Source: CAMAVH01 sp046297835
GTDB lineage: Bacteria > Pseudomonadota > Alphaproteobacteria > SMXQ01
NCBI GenBank assembly: GCA_046297835.1
Contig: JBKBHI010000007.1
Span: forward strand, 186,001 to 250,000
Direction of reading: 5' to 3'
Length of the DNA stretch: 64,000 nt
Shown piece by piece: positions 62,716 to 64,000 of the stretch. Numbering within the stretch: position 1 is the stretch's first letter; every line of letters begins with the position of its first letter. The notes under the pieces are model-generated. The model saw only the letters and a program-made list of their open reading frames with translations, ran no database searches and was not told the DNA's origin. The position numbers were made by a program, and so were the translations under genes.

Positions 62716-63912
62716 TCATAGACTAGCGCGCCGCGTCAAGCCGATCCGCTCGTTGATGACGGGTATGATGATGACATCGTTCTTGTCCGGATCGCGCAAC
62801 ACGCCCATCGGATCGCCGCCCGATTTCGCGATGTCGATCTGCTCCTTGAGCAGTTTGCGGAACATCACGATGCCGACATCGGAGACGCCGAGCTTTTCCT
62901 GGGCGCGGTCGGCGATGGCGCCTTGGGTTTCCCAGGCCATCGAATCCTGCGCAGAGACGACGTCCATGAAATAATTGCCGTCGTCGTCCTTCAGCGGACG
63001 ATATTCATGCGGCGGATCTTGATCCGCCGGCGATTTGTCTTCGCTCGACGGGACGAAGTTCACGCGATAGACCTTGATGTGCTCGTCATCGATCGGCACG
63101 CGGATCTGCAGGTTGTGACGCAACCGCTTCTCGCCGTTCGGTCCGCTTTTGGAGTCGCGCGCCACATGCCGCAAGGTCGTCGGAAAAATTAAGGGATGTT
63201 CGTCAACCATGGGCGCATCGGACGGCGTCTTTCCCGGCGTGATGCGGCGCTTCATGATGCCGTATTCGAAGCGGATGAACTCGCGCTTCTCTTCATAGGT
63301 TTTCATGTGGTCTCCGAGATGCCCGGTGGTGTTATGCAACCAAAAGAGATGCGCCGGATCGACGGAGTTCTCCATCGCCTGCAGCCAATTGCAGTCGATC
63401 ACCGACTCGGCGACGATCCAGCGCTTGCCGTCCTCGCGCGCCAGCACGTCCCAGCGCGGCAGCAGGGGCGCCGGCTGCGGTCCCATATAGGCGAACAGCA
63501 GGCCGGCCAGCTTCTCGACCAAGTAAGCGGGCTGCTTGATCTCATCCTTATATTTGCTGTCGCGCGGCTCGGCCGGCTGTTCGAGGCAGTTGCCCGCGGC
63601 ATCGAATTTCCATCCGTGATAGGGGCAGCGGATGCCTTCGCAATCGACGCGGCCGTAGGCCAGCGAGGCCAGGCGATGCGGACATTGCTCGGCAACGAGG
63701 CCGTAGCGCGGCCGGGTCGCGCCAGGGGCGGGCGGCATGCGGAAAACGACCAGACGCTCACCGAGTACCTGCACCGCCTTGATAGGCTTTTCTTCGGTGA
63801 GCTCCGCGGCGATCACGATGGGATGCCAATAGCGCCGCAACAACTCGCCTGCGGGCGTGCCCGCACCGACGCGGGTCAACATGATATTTTCGCTCTGGCT
63901 CAGCATGGACAT
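62716..63912 (-). CDS. Rieske non-haem iron oxygenase, phthalate-dioxygenase-like
   Basis: 398-residue oxygenase component of an aromatic-ring hydroxylating or demethylating system. The Rieske 2Fe-2S site is CPH (CPHRLASLAYG) and CPYH (RCPYHGWKF), 17 residues apart. The catalytic domain has the mononuclear-iron motif NSVDPAHLFWLH. The overall pattern is the phthalate 4,5-dioxygenase/vanillate-demethylase type. The start ATG at 63912 follows GGGAGCGAGG. The reductase partner is not in the window. A GC hairpin (CGCCCCG/CGGGGCG) lies about 20 bases upstream of the start. Confidence 0.88.
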   Translation of the reverse strand: MSMLSQSENIMLTRVGAGTPAGELLRRYWHPIVIAAELTEEKPIKAVQVLGERLVVFRMPPAPGATRPRYGLVAEQCPHRLASLAYGRVDCEGIRCPYHGWKFDAAGNCLEQPAEPRDSKYKDEIKQPAYLVEKLAGLLFAYMGPQPAPLLPRWDVLAREDGKRWIVAESVIDCNWLQAMENSVDPAHLFWLHNTTGHLGDHMKTYEEKREFIRFEYGIMKRRITPGKTPSDAPMVDEHPLIFPTTLRHVARDSKSGPNGEKRLRHNLQIRVPIDDEHIKVYRVNFVPSSEDKSPADQDPPHEYRPLKDDDGNYFMDVVSAQDSMAWETQGAIADRAQEKLGVSDVGIVMFRKLLKEQIDIAKSGGDPMGVLRDPDKNDVIIIPVINERIGLTRRASL

Positions 63913-64000
63913 CCTCGCTCCCTATGGCGCCCCGTCACCGCGGGGCGTCCTGTTATGTCTGATCCATTACATCCACAATGCGGCGCTTGGCAACTCCGTC

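Noticed and set aside
62399..62974. Small frames around the right-hand IS remnant as genes
   Set aside because: Short, without ribosome sites, and partly antisense to the Rieske gene.

Overview
The window is high-GC DNA from an alphaproteobacterium, most likely of the Rhizobiales (Hyphomicrobiales). Evidence for this is the two-piece (circularly permuted) tmRNA, repeated orphan tripartite-tricarboxylate (TTT/Bug-type) solute receptors, the hflKC-degP-serB-miaA-ilvI-ilvH-ilvC order, a ribbon-helix-helix/DUF4169 pair around fumC, the REP-like palindrome after thyX, and the recombinase-DUF2924-DUF3489 module. I cannot name a genus from sequence alone.

Layout. (1) 1-12,750, minus strand: the division and cell wall (dcw) cluster mraZ-rsmH-ftsL-ftsI-murE-murF-mraY-murD-ftsW-murG-murC. 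Many genes overlap by ATGA and murC runs off the left edge. A ladder of five TGGG boxes at exact 10-nt spacing lies upstream of mraZ. (2) 12.9-20.3 kb, mostly minus: RNase P RNA, an AmpD-like amidase, a diverged type II dehydroquinase, two TTT receptors, an alpha/beta hydrolase, an unknown gene behind a Fur-like box, and a secreted DM9-repeat protein. (3) 20.5-31.1 kb: an AsmA-family protein, fumC with its small partners, a third TTT receptor, hydrolases, class I fumarase, SspB and tmRNA. (4) 31.4-43.4 kb: thyX, mrp, hflK-hflC-degP, serB, miaA and the branched-chain amino acid genes ilvI-ilvH-ilvC. (5) 43.8-49.6 kb, plus strand: the rod-shape operon mreB-mreC-mreD-mrdA-rodA, then tRNA-Lys(CTT). 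Regions 1 and 5 together supply lipid II synthesis, division transpeptidation and lateral-wall elongation.

(6) From the tRNA rightwards the character changes to accessory DNA. First comes a large serine recombinase with DUF2924 and DUF3489 partners, then an IS5/IS427-type element with a -1 frameshift transposase. After that lies a striking array of IS6-family copies, all in one orientation. The complete copies are about 0.8 kb and each interval between them holds exactly one intact gene: IS1 - eutA-like - IS2 - MFS transporter - IS3 - LigB-type extradiol dioxygenase - IS4 - bicupin protein - IS remnant - Rieske oxygenase. Only IS3 keeps an intact transposase. The MFS, extradiol dioxygenase, bicupin and Rieske genes read as parts of an aromatic-compound pathway. 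The layout looks like repeated capture of IS6/IS26-type translocatable units.

The most noteworthy signals are this one-gene-per-interval IS array, the 14-bp triplication that creates two five-codon minigenes between mrdA and rodA, the orphan EutA-like chaperone, the DM9/coiled-coil secreted protein, and the AroQ paralogue with Arg in place of a conserved active-site His.
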